DNA of 64,000 nucleotides from CALVGQ01 sp964368495 (GTDB taxonomy: Bacteria; Bacillota_I; Bacilli_A; Erysipelotrichales; Erysipelotrichaceae), in the NCBI GenBank assembly GCA_964368495.1, contig CAYJAJ010000008.1, positions 1 to 64,000 of the forward strand. Direction: 5' to 3'. A program made the translations under genes and the position numbers. The notes under the pieces were generated by a model that was given only the letters and a program-made list of their open reading frames with translations, ran no database searches and was not told the DNA's origin. Below are positions 17,923 to 27,302 of the stretch, piece after piece; positions within the stretch are counted from its first letter, which is position 1; each line of letters begins with the position of its first letter.

Positions 17923-19071
17923 TTAGCTAAATATAGCATTTTTACAGGCCATCAAAAATAAATCAATAAAATCCAAAGCCAAAATGTGGTCAGTGACACT
18001 TAAATCCACCGTTTTCGAAGAACCATCGCTGTAATCTATAGTTAATTCTCCTACTTTATCGCCTACACTTATTGGTGCTTTGTTGTTTATGATACTTACT
18101 GTTTCATTAATAATCGTTATTTCTTCTCCATTTTTATTTAAATGTGAAATATTATCCATTGTTTTTAATGTTGCATAAGTTGGTTTTCCTTTTTCAATTT
18201 TGACTTCCATAATTTCAGAGTTGATTTCATAATCTTTCACCATCTGGTAACTTGCAAAACCGTAGTCCAAAAGTGCTGTAGCATCTTTTGTTCGCTCTTC
18301 TTTGTTTGCAACGTTCATAACTACACCAATTAAACGCATATCATCACGCTGTGCTGTAACAGTAATACAATACATAGAGTTCGATGTATATCCTGTTTTA
18401 AGCCCATCCATACCGTCATATGTTCGAATGATTTTATTTGTGTTCACAAGCCAAAACTTGTTTTCACTGTCTTCACGAATGTAATCTTCATACTTGGATG
18501 TGTACTGCAGTATGTCTTCTTGGCCTTCTTCAATTAAAGCATGCGCTATAATTGCCATATCTTTTGCACTTGAATAATGGTTTTCATCATGCAAACCCGT
18601 TGGATTTACGAAATTAGTGTTTGTGCAACCTAATTCTTCAGCTTTTTTATTCATCATAGCCACAAAGTTTTCTTCTGTTCCACCAACTTTTTCTGCAAGC
18701 ACAGTAATCGCATCATTTGCACTAGCAATGGCAGCACTTTTAATTAGTTCTTCTACAGTCAGTACTTCGTTTTCTTCTATAAACACTTGTGCTCCACCCA
18801 AAGAAGCTGCATGTTTACTTGCGACAATTTCATCTTCCCAAGAAATAATTCCTGCATGCAGTTGCTCCATTACTAAATATAAACTCATCATTTTTGTCAT
18901 CGATGCAGGATATAGTTTTTCATCCGCATTTTTTTCATACATGACTGTTTTAGTTTCATAATCCATTAAGTAGGCAGAATTTGAACTTGGAGCTATATCA
19001 ATTTCTTCAGCACTTACAGAAACTTGAAACAGCATCAAACAAATCACAACAAATACTCCAATTTTTTTCAT
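17923..19071 (-). CDS. dacF: D-alanyl-D-alanine carboxypeptidase, DacF type
   Basis: A 382-residue penicillin-binding carboxypeptidase that trims pentapeptide stems, in B. subtilis acting from the forespore on cortex cross-linking. A signal peptide (MKKIGVFVVICLML to SVSAEE) leads the S11 domain. Its triad is SxxK in PASMTK, SxN in ASANDA, and KTG in GLKTGYT, followed by a C-terminal beta domain and an amphipathic end. Position next to spoIIA supports dacF. The ATG at 19071 is preceded by GAGGTG, which lies inside the terminator hairpin of the upstream gene; a GTG at 19080 is part of that site. Confidence 0.92.
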   Translation of the reverse strand: MKKIGVFVVICLMLFQVSVSAEEIDIAPSSNSAYLMDYETKTVMYEKNADEKLYPASMTKMMSLYLVMEQLHAGIISWEDEIVASKHAASLGGAQVFIEENEVLTVEELIKSAAIASANDAITVLAEKVGGTEENFVAMMNKKAEELGCTNTNFVNPTGLHDENHYSSAKDMAIIAHALIEEGQEDILQYTSKYEDYIREDSENKFWLVNTNKIIRTYDGMDGLKTGYTSNSMYCITVTAQRDDMRLIGVVMNVANKEERTKDATALLDYGFASYQMVKDYEINSEIMEVKIEKGKPTYATLKTMDNISHLNKNGEEITIINETVSIINNKAPISVGDKVGELTIDYSDGSSKTVDLSVTDHILALDFIDLFLMACKNAIFS

Positions 19072-19102
19072 AAAAAACACCTCAATATATTGTATTGAGG
19101 TG
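19072..19102 (-). terminator. Terminator hairpin of the VanZ gene that contains the dacF ribosome site
   Basis: On the minus strand CACCTCAAT pairs perfectly with ATTGAGGTG (7-nt loop), followed by six T residues and then the dacF ATG. The 3' arm holds GAGGTG, the dacF Shine-Dalgarno. It lies 15 bases after the VanZ stop, so the same element can end transcription and hide the dacF ribosome site. Confidence 0.8.
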
Positions 19103-19116
19103 AACCATTTTTTATA

Positions 19117-20466
19117 CTATTTAATTGCAGGAATTAATAATTCACTGTATATCACATCATTGATTAACACACTAAACTGATATACTGGTTGATAATAATC
19201 CTTGGAATCACGTTGATAAACGAGTGAGGAACTTAAACATTCAATTTTATTAATCTCACTGACTTGATAAGCTCTAAACCACCCTGATTCTACTAGATTC
19301 CATGCTTCTTCTTCTGATTTTATTTCTTCATTTTCAATAAAGTTTGAATGATTTACCTCAAAAACAAATTTTGCCAAATTTTTATTTTCATCAAAATACA
19401 CATGTATTTCTCCTGAATAAGCAACATCATCTATAACCGTAAATGGCACTAAAATAGTAGCTGTAAATTCATTTATAGTGATTTTTGATTCTTTTAATTC
19501 AGTTAGGTTGTACTTATCTAATACTTGAAACAAATCATCTTCATTAATTTCGATGTTTTTTATTGGTGCCAACTCCAGTATAAAATTACCTTGCCTTTCA
19601 ACAATTAGACTCTGTGTAGAATTTTTATAAACTATTTGTGAGTCATCATATTCACTGCAGTTTAGATTCAATGAAAAAGCTTGTAAAATTTTTGAAGCAT
19701 AATCATTAATTTCACTATAGTTCATATTTGATAATTGAAATATTGGCTTTATTCCACTTTCTTTAGACATAGTTTCCTCAACAATGATTTCAGTATTCTT
19801 CATATTCCATGAATGAACTGGAGCAGTCGAAAAATTACCATAAGGTTTTAAATAGTAGAATGCATTTGCACTTATTGTTAGACAAAGCATGATGATAAGT
19901 GGTGATAGATAAGCAATTTTATGTCGAAAAACATTCTTTTTATTATAACTTATAAATGCCATTACTATTCCCCAACCAACAATGCTACCTAAGCAATTAT
20001 TTAAAAGATCATCTACTTCAAATACACCAGTGTTCGTAATATATTGAAGCACTTCAATTAAAAAGGTTAACGTAAAACTTATTAAAAGAGTCCATTTTAG
20101 ACTATGACAAACTTTAATTAAACAGGGCAAAAAGATTCCTAATGGTATAAACATTAAAACATTTATAACTAGCATCTGCCATCCACCACTGTCAAATTGA
20201 TGCCATGCGCGTAAATAAGAGGAAAACAAATGCAAATCCGTTCTTCCCATTGACTCTTCTCTAAAAACTAAAGTAACACATATTAAGCTTAAAATGTAAA
20301 TGAAAAATAAACTGTATTTTATCCAATTTCTTGTATTGATCTGAAATGGTTTTTTAGTCAATATTGATTTTAGATAGGTAAGCATATAAAAAAACAATAG
20401 CAACATTAAAACAACAAATGTATTTAAACAGACTACAAGTGCAAATTCTAATGCGATTTCTTTCAT
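19117..20466 (-). CDS. VanZ-domain membrane protein with extracytoplasmic C-terminal domain
   Basis: A 449-residue protein. Its N-terminal half carries five or more membrane segments with the VanZ signature (NVLMFIPLGIFLPCL, FLIEVLQYITNTGVFEVDDLLNN). After a last helix near residue 205 comes a soluble domain of about 240 residues with no recognised family. VanZ itself lowers teicoplanin susceptibility by an unknown route. The start at 20466 is set by AGGTGG; an upstream ATG at 20517 lacks a site. It lies downstream of leuS, behind a terminator. Confidence 0.85.
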   Translation of the reverse strand: MKEIALEFALVVCLNTFVVLMLLLFFYMLTYLKSILTKKPFQINTRNWIKYSLFFIYILSLICVTLVFREESMGRTDLHLFSSYLRAWHQFDSGGWQMLVINVLMFIPLGIFLPCLIKVCHSLKWTLLISFTLTFLIEVLQYITNTGVFEVDDLLNNCLGSIVGWGIVMAFISYNKKNVFRHKIAYLSPLIIMLCLTISANAFYYLKPYGNFSTAPVHSWNMKNTEIIVEETMSKESGIKPIFQLSNMNYSEINDYASKILQAFSLNLNCSEYDDSQIVYKNSTQSLIVERQGNFILELAPIKNIEINEDDLFQVLDKYNLTELKESKITINEFTATILVPFTVIDDVAYSGEIHVYFDENKNLAKFVFEVNHSNFIENEEIKSEEEAWNLVESGWFRAYQVSEINKIECLSSSLVYQRDSKDYYQPVYQFSVLINDVIYSELLIPAIK

Positions 20467-20533
20467 ACAAACACCACCTAACTCAATTAAAATATCAAAT
20501 GTATCAACAAAAATCAAATGTATTTTTAGGATT

Positions 20534-20559
20534 TAAAAAAAGCAGTGAGGTACCTGCTT
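20534..20559 (-). terminator. Terminator of leuS
   Basis: Minus strand AAGCAG and CTGCTT form a 6-bp stem with an 8-nt loop, followed by a T run, directly after the leuS stop. Confidence 0.65.
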
Positions 20560-20565
20560 AATTCA

Positions 20566-22956
20566 TTATACTACAATATTAACAATTTTATTTTTTATAC
20601 AGATAATTTTTCTTATTTCTTTTCCATCAGTAAATTGTTGCACACTTTCTAATGATAAAGCTATTTCTTTTAGTTTTTCTTCATCGCTGTTTAAAGCAAC
20701 ATTAAATTTACCACGAAGTTTTCCATTTACTTGAACCACAACTTCAACCTCATTTAGAACTAACTTAGTTTCGTCAATAGTTGGCCAATTTGCATAAGTT
20801 ACTGTTTCTTCACCTGTTAAAGCGTTGTACATTTCTTCACCAATATGAGGTGCAAAACATGCAATCATTTTAATAAAACCATGAGCATAAGGGCGATAAA
20901 TTGTCTCAGCTTTGTAACATTCATTAACGAATATCATCATTTGAGAGATAGCTGTGTTGAAGTTTAAAGTTTCGATATCACTTTGTACTTTTTTAACAGT
21001 AAAGTTATACACATAATCAAGTTTACCATCATTGGTATCACTTAATTTATCTTGTTCCATAAATAAGCGCCAGACACGTTCTAACCATTTTCTAGTTCCA
21101 TCAAGTCCACTTTCTGACCATGGAAGTGATGCTTCAAGAGGTCCCATAAACATTTCATAAACACGTAGTGCATCAGCTCCATGAGTCTCTAAAATTTCAT
21201 CTGGGTTAACAACATTCCCACGTGACTTGGACATTTTTTCCCCGTTTTCACCTAAGATCATCCCTTGATGAAATAACTTTTTAAACGGCTCTTTTGTAGG
21301 AACTACACCGCAGTCATATAAAACTTTATGCCAAAAACGTGAATAAAGTAAATGAAGCACTGCATGTTCCGCTCCACCTACATACAAATCAACAGGTGTC
21401 CATCTTTCAAGTAGTTTTGGATCACAAATAGCATCTTGATTTTTTGGGTCAATATAGCGTAAATAATACCAACAACTTCCTGCCCACTGTGGCATTGTGT
21501 TTGTTTCACGTCTTCCTTTTACACCATCAATTTCAACATTTAGCCATTCTGTACAATTTGCAAGTGGACTTTCTCCATCATGATTGGGTTGATAGTTGTT
21601 TGTTACAGGAAGTTCTAAAGGAAGTTCTTCAACATCAACTGTACGCATTGTGTTATCATCCATAATTACAATAGGGATAGGCTCTCCCCAATAACGCTGA
21701 CGGCTAAATAACCAATCACGTAATTTATACGTTGTTTTTGGTTCTCCACTTTGATGTTCAACTAGCCATTTCTCCATTGTTTCAATTGCTTCTTCTTTAT
21801 TTAACCCATTTAAAAATTCAGAATTAATATGAATACCATCTTGAACATAAGCTGCTTCTTCAACATTTCCACCTTCTAACACTGGAATGATTTCTAAGTT
21901 GAATTTTTTTGCGAATTCATAGTCACGTTCATCATGAGCTGGAACAGCCATAATTGCACCTGTTCCATATGTTGCAAGCACATAATCCGCAATCCAAATA
22001 GGTACCTTCTTTTTGTTTACTGGATTAATTGCGTATGCTCCAGTAAATACACCACTTTTCTCTTTATTAAGTTCTGTTCGCTCTAAATCTGATTTTGTGG
22101 CACATTTTTGCTTATATTCATTTACTGCAGCACGATATTCATCGGTAACAATTTCATCCACAAAAACATGTTCTGGAGCAAGTACACAATAAGTTGCTCC
22201 AAATAAAGTATCACATCTTGTTGTAAATACAGTAAATTCTTTGTTGTGATTATCTACTTTAAATATTGCATGTGCTCCTTTGGATTTTCCAATCCAGTTG
22301 ATTTGCATTTCTTTTGTTGATTGTGGCCAATCACATAAATCCAAATCTTCAAGCAAACGTTCTGCATACTCAGTAATTTTAAGTACCCATTGGCGCATAG
22401 GTTTTCTTACTACAGGAAAACCTCCTCGCTCACTTTTACCATCAATTACTTCTTCATTCGCAAGAACTGTTCCTAACTCAGGACACCAGTTAACTGGAAT
22501 TTCTGCAACATAAGCTAATCCTTTTTTATAAAGTTGAATGAAAATCCACTGTGTCCATTTGTAGTAATCAGCATCTGTTGTCGAAATTTCTCTATCCCAA
22601 TCATAAGACAATCCCAACTCTTGAATTTGTCTTCTAAATGTATCAATGTTTTTCTTAGTAAACTCAGCAGGATGATTTCCAGTATTTAATGCATACTGTT
22701 CTGCAGGCAAGCCAAATGCATCCCATCCCATTGGATGTAAAACATTAAATCCTTTCATTCTTTTATAACGCGCTAAAATATCTGTTGCAGTATATCCTTC
22801 TGGATGCCCTACATGCAATCCCTGTCCAGATGGATAAGGAAACATATCTAAAACATAAAAACCTGGCTTAGATTCATCATAAACATCAGTTTTAAATGTT
22901 TTGTTTTCTAACCAATAATTTTGCCACTTCTTTTCAATCTTTTTGTGATCAAACAT
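20566..22956 (-). CDS. leuS: Leucyl-tRNA synthetase
   Basis: A 796-residue class I synthetase charging tRNA-Leu. The HIGH-type motif is HVGH (PYPSGQGLHVGHPEGYT) and the KMSKS loop is GEKMSKSRGNVVNPDE. A CP1 editing domain lies between (TTRCDTLFGATY, GTGAIMAVPAHDERD), and a C-terminal anticodon-binding domain ends in a short tail. Full length for bacteria. AAAGGAG precedes the ATG, and a T-box leader and strong promoter lie upstream. Confidence 0.98.
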   Translation of the reverse strand: MFDHKKIEKKWQNYWLENKTFKTDVYDESKPGFYVLDMFPYPSGQGLHVGHPEGYTATDILARYKRMKGFNVLHPMGWDAFGLPAEQYALNTGNHPAEFTKKNIDTFRRQIQELGLSYDWDREISTTDADYYKWTQWIFIQLYKKGLAYVAEIPVNWCPELGTVLANEEVIDGKSERGGFPVVRKPMRQWVLKITEYAERLLEDLDLCDWPQSTKEMQINWIGKSKGAHAIFKVDNHNKEFTVFTTRCDTLFGATYCVLAPEHVFVDEIVTDEYRAAVNEYKQKCATKSDLERTELNKEKSGVFTGAYAINPVNKKKVPIWIADYVLATYGTGAIMAVPAHDERDYEFAKKFNLEIIPVLEGGNVEEAAYVQDGIHINSEFLNGLNKEEAIETMEKWLVEHQSGEPKTTYKLRDWLFSRQRYWGEPIPIVIMDDNTMRTVDVEELPLELPVTNNYQPNHDGESPLANCTEWLNVEIDGVKGRRETNTMPQWAGSCWYYLRYIDPKNQDAICDPKLLERWTPVDLYVGGAEHAVLHLLYSRFWHKVLYDCGVVPTKEPFKKLFHQGMILGENGEKMSKSRGNVVNPDEILETHGADALRVYEMFMGPLEASLPWSESGLDGTRKWLERVWRLFMEQDKLSDTNDGKLDYVYNFTVKKVQSDIETLNFNTAISQMMIFVNECYKAETIYRPYAHGFIKMIACFAPHIGEEMYNALTGEETVTYANWPTIDETKLVLNEVEVVVQVNGKLRGKFNVALNSDEEKLKEIALSLESVQQFTDGKEIRKIICIKNKIVNIVV

Positions 22957-22973
22957 ACTTTTCTCCTTTAAAT

Positions 22974-23175
22974 AAAAAAAGCCCTTATCTCTAAGGACGA
23001 ATTGCTCGCGGTACCACCTTAGTTCATATTATAAAAATATGCCCTTATCTCTTAACGCGAGTCACGGAATATTCATTCTGCTCCAAGATAAGTTCACTAA
23101 CTTCAGTCACTGATTTTCACCAACCATCAGTTCTCTAAGCACTTAACATAGTTACTACTTCTTTTCATTGCATAT
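22974..23175 (-). promoter_or_regulatory. T-box leader of leuS (probable specifier CUU)
   Basis: The minus strand carries AGTA, GGTTGGTGAAAATC, and a probable specifier CTT at 23092-23090 followed by A. The T-box AAGGTGGTACCGCG spans 23020-23007, followed by the terminator arm GTCCTTAGAGATAAGGGC and a T run. The UGGU matches an A73 discriminator as in tRNA-Leu. The assignment to Leu follows from the gene and the codon position. Confidence 0.9.
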
Positions 23176-23181
23176 GCATAA

Positions 23182-23210
23182 ATAATAAGTGATAGGTATT
23201 TACTTGTCAA
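23182..23210 (-). promoter_or_regulatory. Strong sigma-A promoter of the leuS transcript
   Basis: Minus strand TTGACA (23210-23205), a 17-base spacer, then TATTAT (23187-23182), a few bases before the T-box leader begins. Confidence 0.85.
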
Positions 23211-23236
23211 TGTTTTTAACAAAATTAACATTCATT

Positions 23237-24091
23237 TTACTTCTCATCAAAATATTTATAAATAACTTGTGTACCATCGTTGTCAAAACCACCTTTTGCA
23301 AGCTCTTGATATAAACTTAAGACAACATTTAATACAGGAAGTTCAATATCAAAACCTAGAGCTTCATTTTGCGCTAAATCCATATCTTTAATAAAATGTT
23401 TCACAAAAAAACCTGGTTCATAGTCGCTATTCAACATTCGTGGAGCCATGTTGCTCATTTGCCATGAACCTGCAGCTCCTGCACTTATTGCGTTAAGCAT
23501 TTCATCTAAATTTAAACCAGCTTTCTTACCATAATACAGTGCTTCTGCAACAGCTACTGTAGTCCCTGCAATGGCAATTTGGTTTGCCATCTTTGTATGT
23601 TGACCACTACCAGAACTTCCCATATATACGATGTTTTTACCCATGCATTTTAAAAGAGGCTGAACTTGATCAAAAGCTGTTTTTTCTCCACCAACCATGA
23701 TTGATAAAGTAGCATTTTTTGCTCCAAAATCACCACCTGAAACCGGAGCATCCAAAACATGTATTTGGTGTTTTATTCCTTCAGCACTCAATTCTTTAGC
23801 CAAGCTCGGGCTCGATGTTGTCATATCAATCGAAATACAGCCCTCTTTTGCATATTTAAATATTTGCGAATACACTTCTTTCACATCTTTGGGATAGCCT
23901 ACAATTGTAATTACAACTTCAACATCGTTAACGCACTCCTCAATACTTTCACAAACCTTTGCCCCAAAACTTTCACATTGTAGAGCCTTTTGAATTGAAC
24001 GATTATATACTTTTACTTCATGTTTCGCATTACATAAATGCATAGCCATAGATTTCCCCATTACTCCAGTTCCAATAAATGCAATTTTCAT
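23237..24091 (-). CDS. NAD(P)-dependent beta-hydroxyacid dehydrogenase (GarR/MmsB-like)
   Basis: A 284-residue two-domain enzyme of the 3-hydroxyisobutyrate dehydrogenase / tartronate semialdehyde reductase family. The Rossmann motif is IGTGVMGKSMAMHL at residues 6-19. Other signatures are the substrate motif DAPVSGGDFGA and the catalytic-lysine segment GQHTKMANQ. The exact substrate cannot be read from the sequence. GGAGGAATAAA sets the ATG at 24091. A terminator precedes it, so it is probably monocistronic. Confidence 0.88.
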   Translation of the reverse strand: MKIAFIGTGVMGKSMAMHLCNAKHEVKVYNRSIQKALQCESFGAKVCESIEECVNDVEVVITIVGYPKDVKEVYSQIFKYAKEGCISIDMTTSSPSLAKELSAEGIKHQIHVLDAPVSGGDFGAKNATLSIMVGGEKTAFDQVQPLLKCMGKNIVYMGSSGSGQHTKMANQIAIAGTTVAVAEALYYGKKAGLNLDEMLNAISAGAAGSWQMSNMAPRMLNSDYEPGFFVKHFIKDMDLAQNEALGFDIELPVLNVVLSLYQELAKGGFDNDGTQVIYKYFDEK

Positions 24092-24152
24092 TTTATTCCT
24101 CCATAACAATTGTTTAATTTATTATATTACAAAATTGTTTTAACAAAAAGAA

Positions 24153-24179
24153 AAACAAGATTTCCTAAAAATCCTGTTT
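24153..24179 (-). terminator. Terminator after the Gx transporter gene
   Basis: Minus strand AAACAGGATTT pairs with AAATCTTGTTT (one wobble), overlapping the stop codon and followed by a T-rich tract. Confidence 0.7.
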
Positions 24180-24674
24180 AAATTTTAAACGTTTTAATGA
24201 ACCGTTAGCAACCATTCCTGTAAGCAAACCTGTAGGGATCGAAGATATCAGCAAATAAGGAAAAATTGTAACCATGCTTGCTTGATTATAGATCATTATA
24301 ACTACCAATACTTGTCCAAAAGAATGTGCAACTGCACTTAATATAGATGTCGAATAAATTGGAAATTTCAATATTTTTCTAATTAAGATTAAAGTAATTG
24401 AACTCAATAACACTCCACCTAATGAAATAAAAAACTGTGTTCCAAATATCGTGCCTCTTAATAAACTCCCGATTAAAACACGAAGTACATTAATCAACAA
24501 CATTTCTTTTATAGAAAACATTTCTAATGTAACTAAAGCAATGATATTAGCAAGGCCAAAGCGTATTCCAAATGGTAAAAAAGCTAAATATGTTGATTCA
24601 AATAAATTGATTGTGATTGCCATTGCCGCTAGTAATGCTAAGTAAGTAAATTTCTTTATCGAATTATTTTTCAT
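24165..24674 (-). CDS. Gx transporter family membrane protein
   Basis: A 169-residue protein of about five membrane helices in the family named after heptaprenyl diphosphate synthase component I, now usually called Gx transporters and resembling ECF S components. The LFESTYLAFLPFGIRFGLANI start and the LLRGTIFGTQFF stretch are typical. It is paired with a NusG domain II protein two bases upstream, a common pairing in Firmicutes. Substrate unknown; a link to quinone or flavin supply is only a guess. Confidence 0.8.
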   Translation of the reverse strand: MKNNSIKKFTYLALLAAMAITINLFESTYLAFLPFGIRFGLANIIALVTLEMFSIKEMLLINVLRVLIGSLLRGTIFGTQFFISLGGVLLSSITLILIRKILKFPIYSTSILSAVAHSFGQVLVVIMIYNQASMVTIFPYLLISSIPTGLLTGMVANGSLKRLKFKQDF

Positions 24675-24676
24675 AC

Positions 24677-25021
24677 TTATTTACCATGCGGAAATTCCAC
24701 AAAGATTTCATTTGGAAGGCAAATAATAGGTAATATATCATCAACCCCTATCCATCCCATTGAACTACAAATATGGTTTGGACACTCTTCATTTGTGATT
24801 CGCCACTTTCTGTCTTTTACTTCTAAATACAGTTTCCCATAACTGCCATCTAATTCATACATATAATCTTTGTTGATGTCAAAAGCCAACACGATTTCAT
24901 TTTTATGAGTAACAGTTCCCAGTTCTTTTTCTGGTTCACCTGAAAACAATTTAAGCCATAGGTATAAAGCAACGGACATCCCTAATATTACTATAATTAC
25001 AATTAGATCTTTCTTTTTCAT
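24677..25021 (-). CDS. NusG domain II-containing exported protein
   Basis: A 114-residue protein with one N-terminal membrane anchor (LIVIIVILGMSVALYLWL) and an outside NusG-II beta domain. The family hallmark ECPNHICSSMGWI followed by IICLPNEIFVEF is present. The two Cys could form a redox pair. TTGGAGGAC precedes the ATG. It is first in a two-gene operon with the Gx transporter. Confidence 0.85.
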   Translation of the reverse strand: MKKKDLIVIIVILGMSVALYLWLKLFSGEPEKELGTVTHKNEIVLAFDINKDYMYELDGSYGKLYLEVKDRKWRITNEECPNHICSSMGWIGVDDILPIICLPNEIFVEFPHGK

Positions 25022-25084
25022 AAGTCCTCCAAAATACCACTAACTTATTATAACACATGTTTTATTAATATTATCACAAATACC

Positions 25085-26458
25085 TTATTGTTTAACTAAT
25101 TTAGTTAAATCCTTTGCCCAAACACCTTGATGTAATCTTTTTAAACCAAAGACCATTCTTATGAATTGTTCTACCTGAACAAGAAGTAACACGAAGGCAA
25201 TATTTTCAATCTTTAACAAGTAAACTGAACCAAATGCAATCGGAAGCCCTACGGCATACATAATTCCTGAATCAAGAAATTGAATAACTTTAGAATCTCC
25301 TCCAGCTCGAAGTGTAGAAAAAATCATAAAACTAAATAATCTCATGAATATTTGTATTGAAAAGACATTCACGATGGATGTTGCTAATTTGTAAACAACA
25401 AGATCACTTATTCCAAACAAGCTAACCATTCCCTCTGCAAAGACAACCATAATTAACACTAAACTTGTTGCAATTGCTAAACTTAGTCCTATATGATAAT
25501 TCAATTCTTCTTTGGCTAACTGTGTTCTTCCTTCTCCTAAACGTGTTCCAATAAGTATGCTAATTGCTGAACCATATCCATATACAACGAAGGCAAAACA
25601 ATTATAAATTTGATTTGCAACATAATAAGCATCCATAGATTGTGTTCCTAAAAGACCATATGCTTTAACAAATAATGTACTTCCTAAACCAAAGAATGCT
25701 TCATTTATTACAAGTGGTGACATTTTTTTTACAATTGGACTTACAAATCCCCAATTCAAATCAAAAACTTCATGTACCTTTCCAATAAATGGTTGATTCG
25801 TTTTGATTGAATGAAAAATATACACTACACAAACAATACTTTGTGCTAAAAGTGTTCCTAAAGCAGCTCCTCTTATTCCCATAGCTGGGATAAACATGAA
25901 CCCAAAGATAAATATTGCATTTAACAATATGTTACTTAATGCACCAATTGTCGAAACAAACAAGGTTATGTTTGCTTGATGAGTGCTACGATACATTGCT
26001 TGAAAATTATTGTTTATTGCAAAAGGAATCATCGCAAACATAGAGATTTCTAAATACATGATGCTGTACTTTAAAATATCTTCGTTGCTCATATAAAACG
26101 CTAATATTTCTCTTTTAAAAAAGAAAGCCAAACCCACCCAAAACAAAGCATTTATAAGTGATAAAATCAATCCTAGTCCAAATGTTCGTTTCAACTGATT
26201 GGATTGTTTTGAGCCATAAAACTGTGCTGCAAACATCGAAATACCACTGGATATTCCATAGCTAATTAAATTATGTAATACATCAATTTGAACAGCGGTA
26301 CCAACTGCAGTTACTTTACCTATTCTAGTTACCATCATTGTATCAATAATTCCCATACAACTACTAAGTAAATTTTGCAAAGCTAGCGGTAATGCTATTC
26401 TGAATGTTCGCTGATAGAAAATTTTATCGCCAACATATTTTAACAATTTATTTTTGAT
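25085..26458 (-). CDS. MATE family efflux transporter (start codon uncertain, possibly AUC)
   Basis: About 457 residues and 12 membrane helices, with the MATE N-terminal pattern RIALPLALQNLLSSCMGIIDTMMVTRIG. It probably exports drugs or metabolites using ion gradients. The frame is open to an ATG at 26533 and another at 26494, neither with a ribosome site. A perfect AGGAGGG lies six bases before an ATC at 26458, which is also where family members usually begin. Either translation starts at AUC, or the upstream ATGs are used weakly, or the base is a sequencing change. Confidence 0.85.
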   Translation of the reverse strand: MKNKLLKYVGDKIFYQRTFRIALPLALQNLLSSCMGIIDTMMVTRIGKVTAVGTAVQIDVLHNLISYGISSGISMFAAQFYGSKQSNQLKRTFGLGLILSLINALFWVGLAFFFKREILAFYMSNEDILKYSIMYLEISMFAMIPFAINNNFQAMYRSTHQANITLFVSTIGALSNILLNAIFIFGFMFIPAMGIRGAALGTLLAQSIVCVVYIFHSIKTNQPFIGKVHEVFDLNWGFVSPIVKKMSPLVINEAFFGLGSTLFVKAYGLLGTQSMDAYYVANQIYNCFAFVVYGYGSAISILIGTRLGEGRTQLAKEELNYHIGLSLAIATSLVLIMVVFAEGMVSLFGISDLVVYKLATSIVNVFSIQIFMRLFSFMIFSTLRAGGDSKVIQFLDSGIMYAVGLPIAFGSVYLLKIENIAFVLLLVQVEQFIRMVFGLKRLHQGVWAKDLTKLVKQ

Positions 26459-26604
26459 AAAAAACCCTCCTAACCAACTAAAATATTGTATCATTGATAA
26501 TGCAATATTAAAATAATAAAAAGAACAGCACATTATATGTCATTGCATTTATTATAGTAACATTTAAGATTTTTAATTGCTTTTTTGATGAAATACTACT
26601 TATT

Positions 26605-26632
26605 AAAAAAGATTCAGCATAAACTGAATCTT
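26605..26632 (-). terminator. Terminator of the MgtC-family gene
   Basis: AAGATTCAG and CTGAATCTT form a 9-bp stem with a 6-nt loop; the minus strand continues in T residues. It overlaps the stop codon. Confidence 0.8.
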
Positions 26633-27302
26633 AAAGTTCTTCAAACATCAATACACCTTTTACATCATTCATTTCATCAATAAAATTAAGGTGATTAACT
26701 GTTTTATCAAATGCAATAGTCAATGTTACAATTTTATCACTATCTTTTGTATCACCAATGTTAACGATCATTCCATTCATCGATTTAATCGCCAATAGTA
26801 ATTTTACAAAATAAGATCGATCTTCAAGTACTACTCTAAAATCACCAGTATACGCATGATTTTTATAATATCCGTCAATTCTTGATAAAAAGTATCTGAC
26901 TATAATTGTCATAAATATTGCGATGAAAACTGCTGAATAATATCCTATCCCTATAGTTAGTCCAATGCATGCACTCAACCATAAACCTGCAGCAGTTGTT
27001 AATCCACTTATTTTATTTCCACCAGTTACCATTATCGTTCCAGCACCTAAAAAACCCACTCCACTAATTACTTGTGCTCCAAGTCTTGCAATATCTCCTG
27101 TATCATAAATTAAGAATATATATTCCCCTGTAATCATAACTAGAGCAGCACCTAAACATACCAAGGAGTGTGTTTTTATACCCGCAGGCCTTCTTTTTTT
27201 TACACGCTCGATACCAATGATGCTTCCTGTTATTATTGCAAGCAACAGCTTAAATAACAATTCTAAGTTCGTGTATAAATCAAAATTTAAAGTTTCAATC
27301 AT
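26631..27302 (-). CDS. MgtC/SapB family membrane protein
   Basis: A 223-residue protein. The conserved N-terminal membrane domain (GSIIGIERVKKRRPAGIKTHSL, RLGAQVISGVGFLGAGTI, GLTTAAGLWLSACIG) is followed by a small ACT-like cytoplasmic domain. MgtC proteins support survival at low magnesium and modulate ATP synthase in Salmonella. GGAGGGAGAAAGAA before 27302 sets the start; an upstream ATG at 27326 lies ahead of this site. Confidence 0.92.
   Translation of the reverse strand: MIETLNFDLYTNLELLFKLLLAIITGSIIGIERVKKRRPAGIKTHSLVCLGAALVMITGEYIFLIYDTGDIARLGAQVISGVGFLGAGTIMVTGGNKISGLTTAAGLWLSACIGLTIGIGYYSAVFIAIFMTIIVRYFLSRIDGYYKNHAYTGDFRVVLEDRSYFVKLLLAIKSMNGMIVNIGDTKDSDKIVTLTIAFDKTVNHLNFIDEMNDVKGVLMFEEL

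Noticed and set aside
20467..20517. Upstream start for the VanZ-domain protein
   Set aside because: AGGTGG lies just before the ATG at 20466, and the extra residues do not look like a VanZ-family N-terminus.
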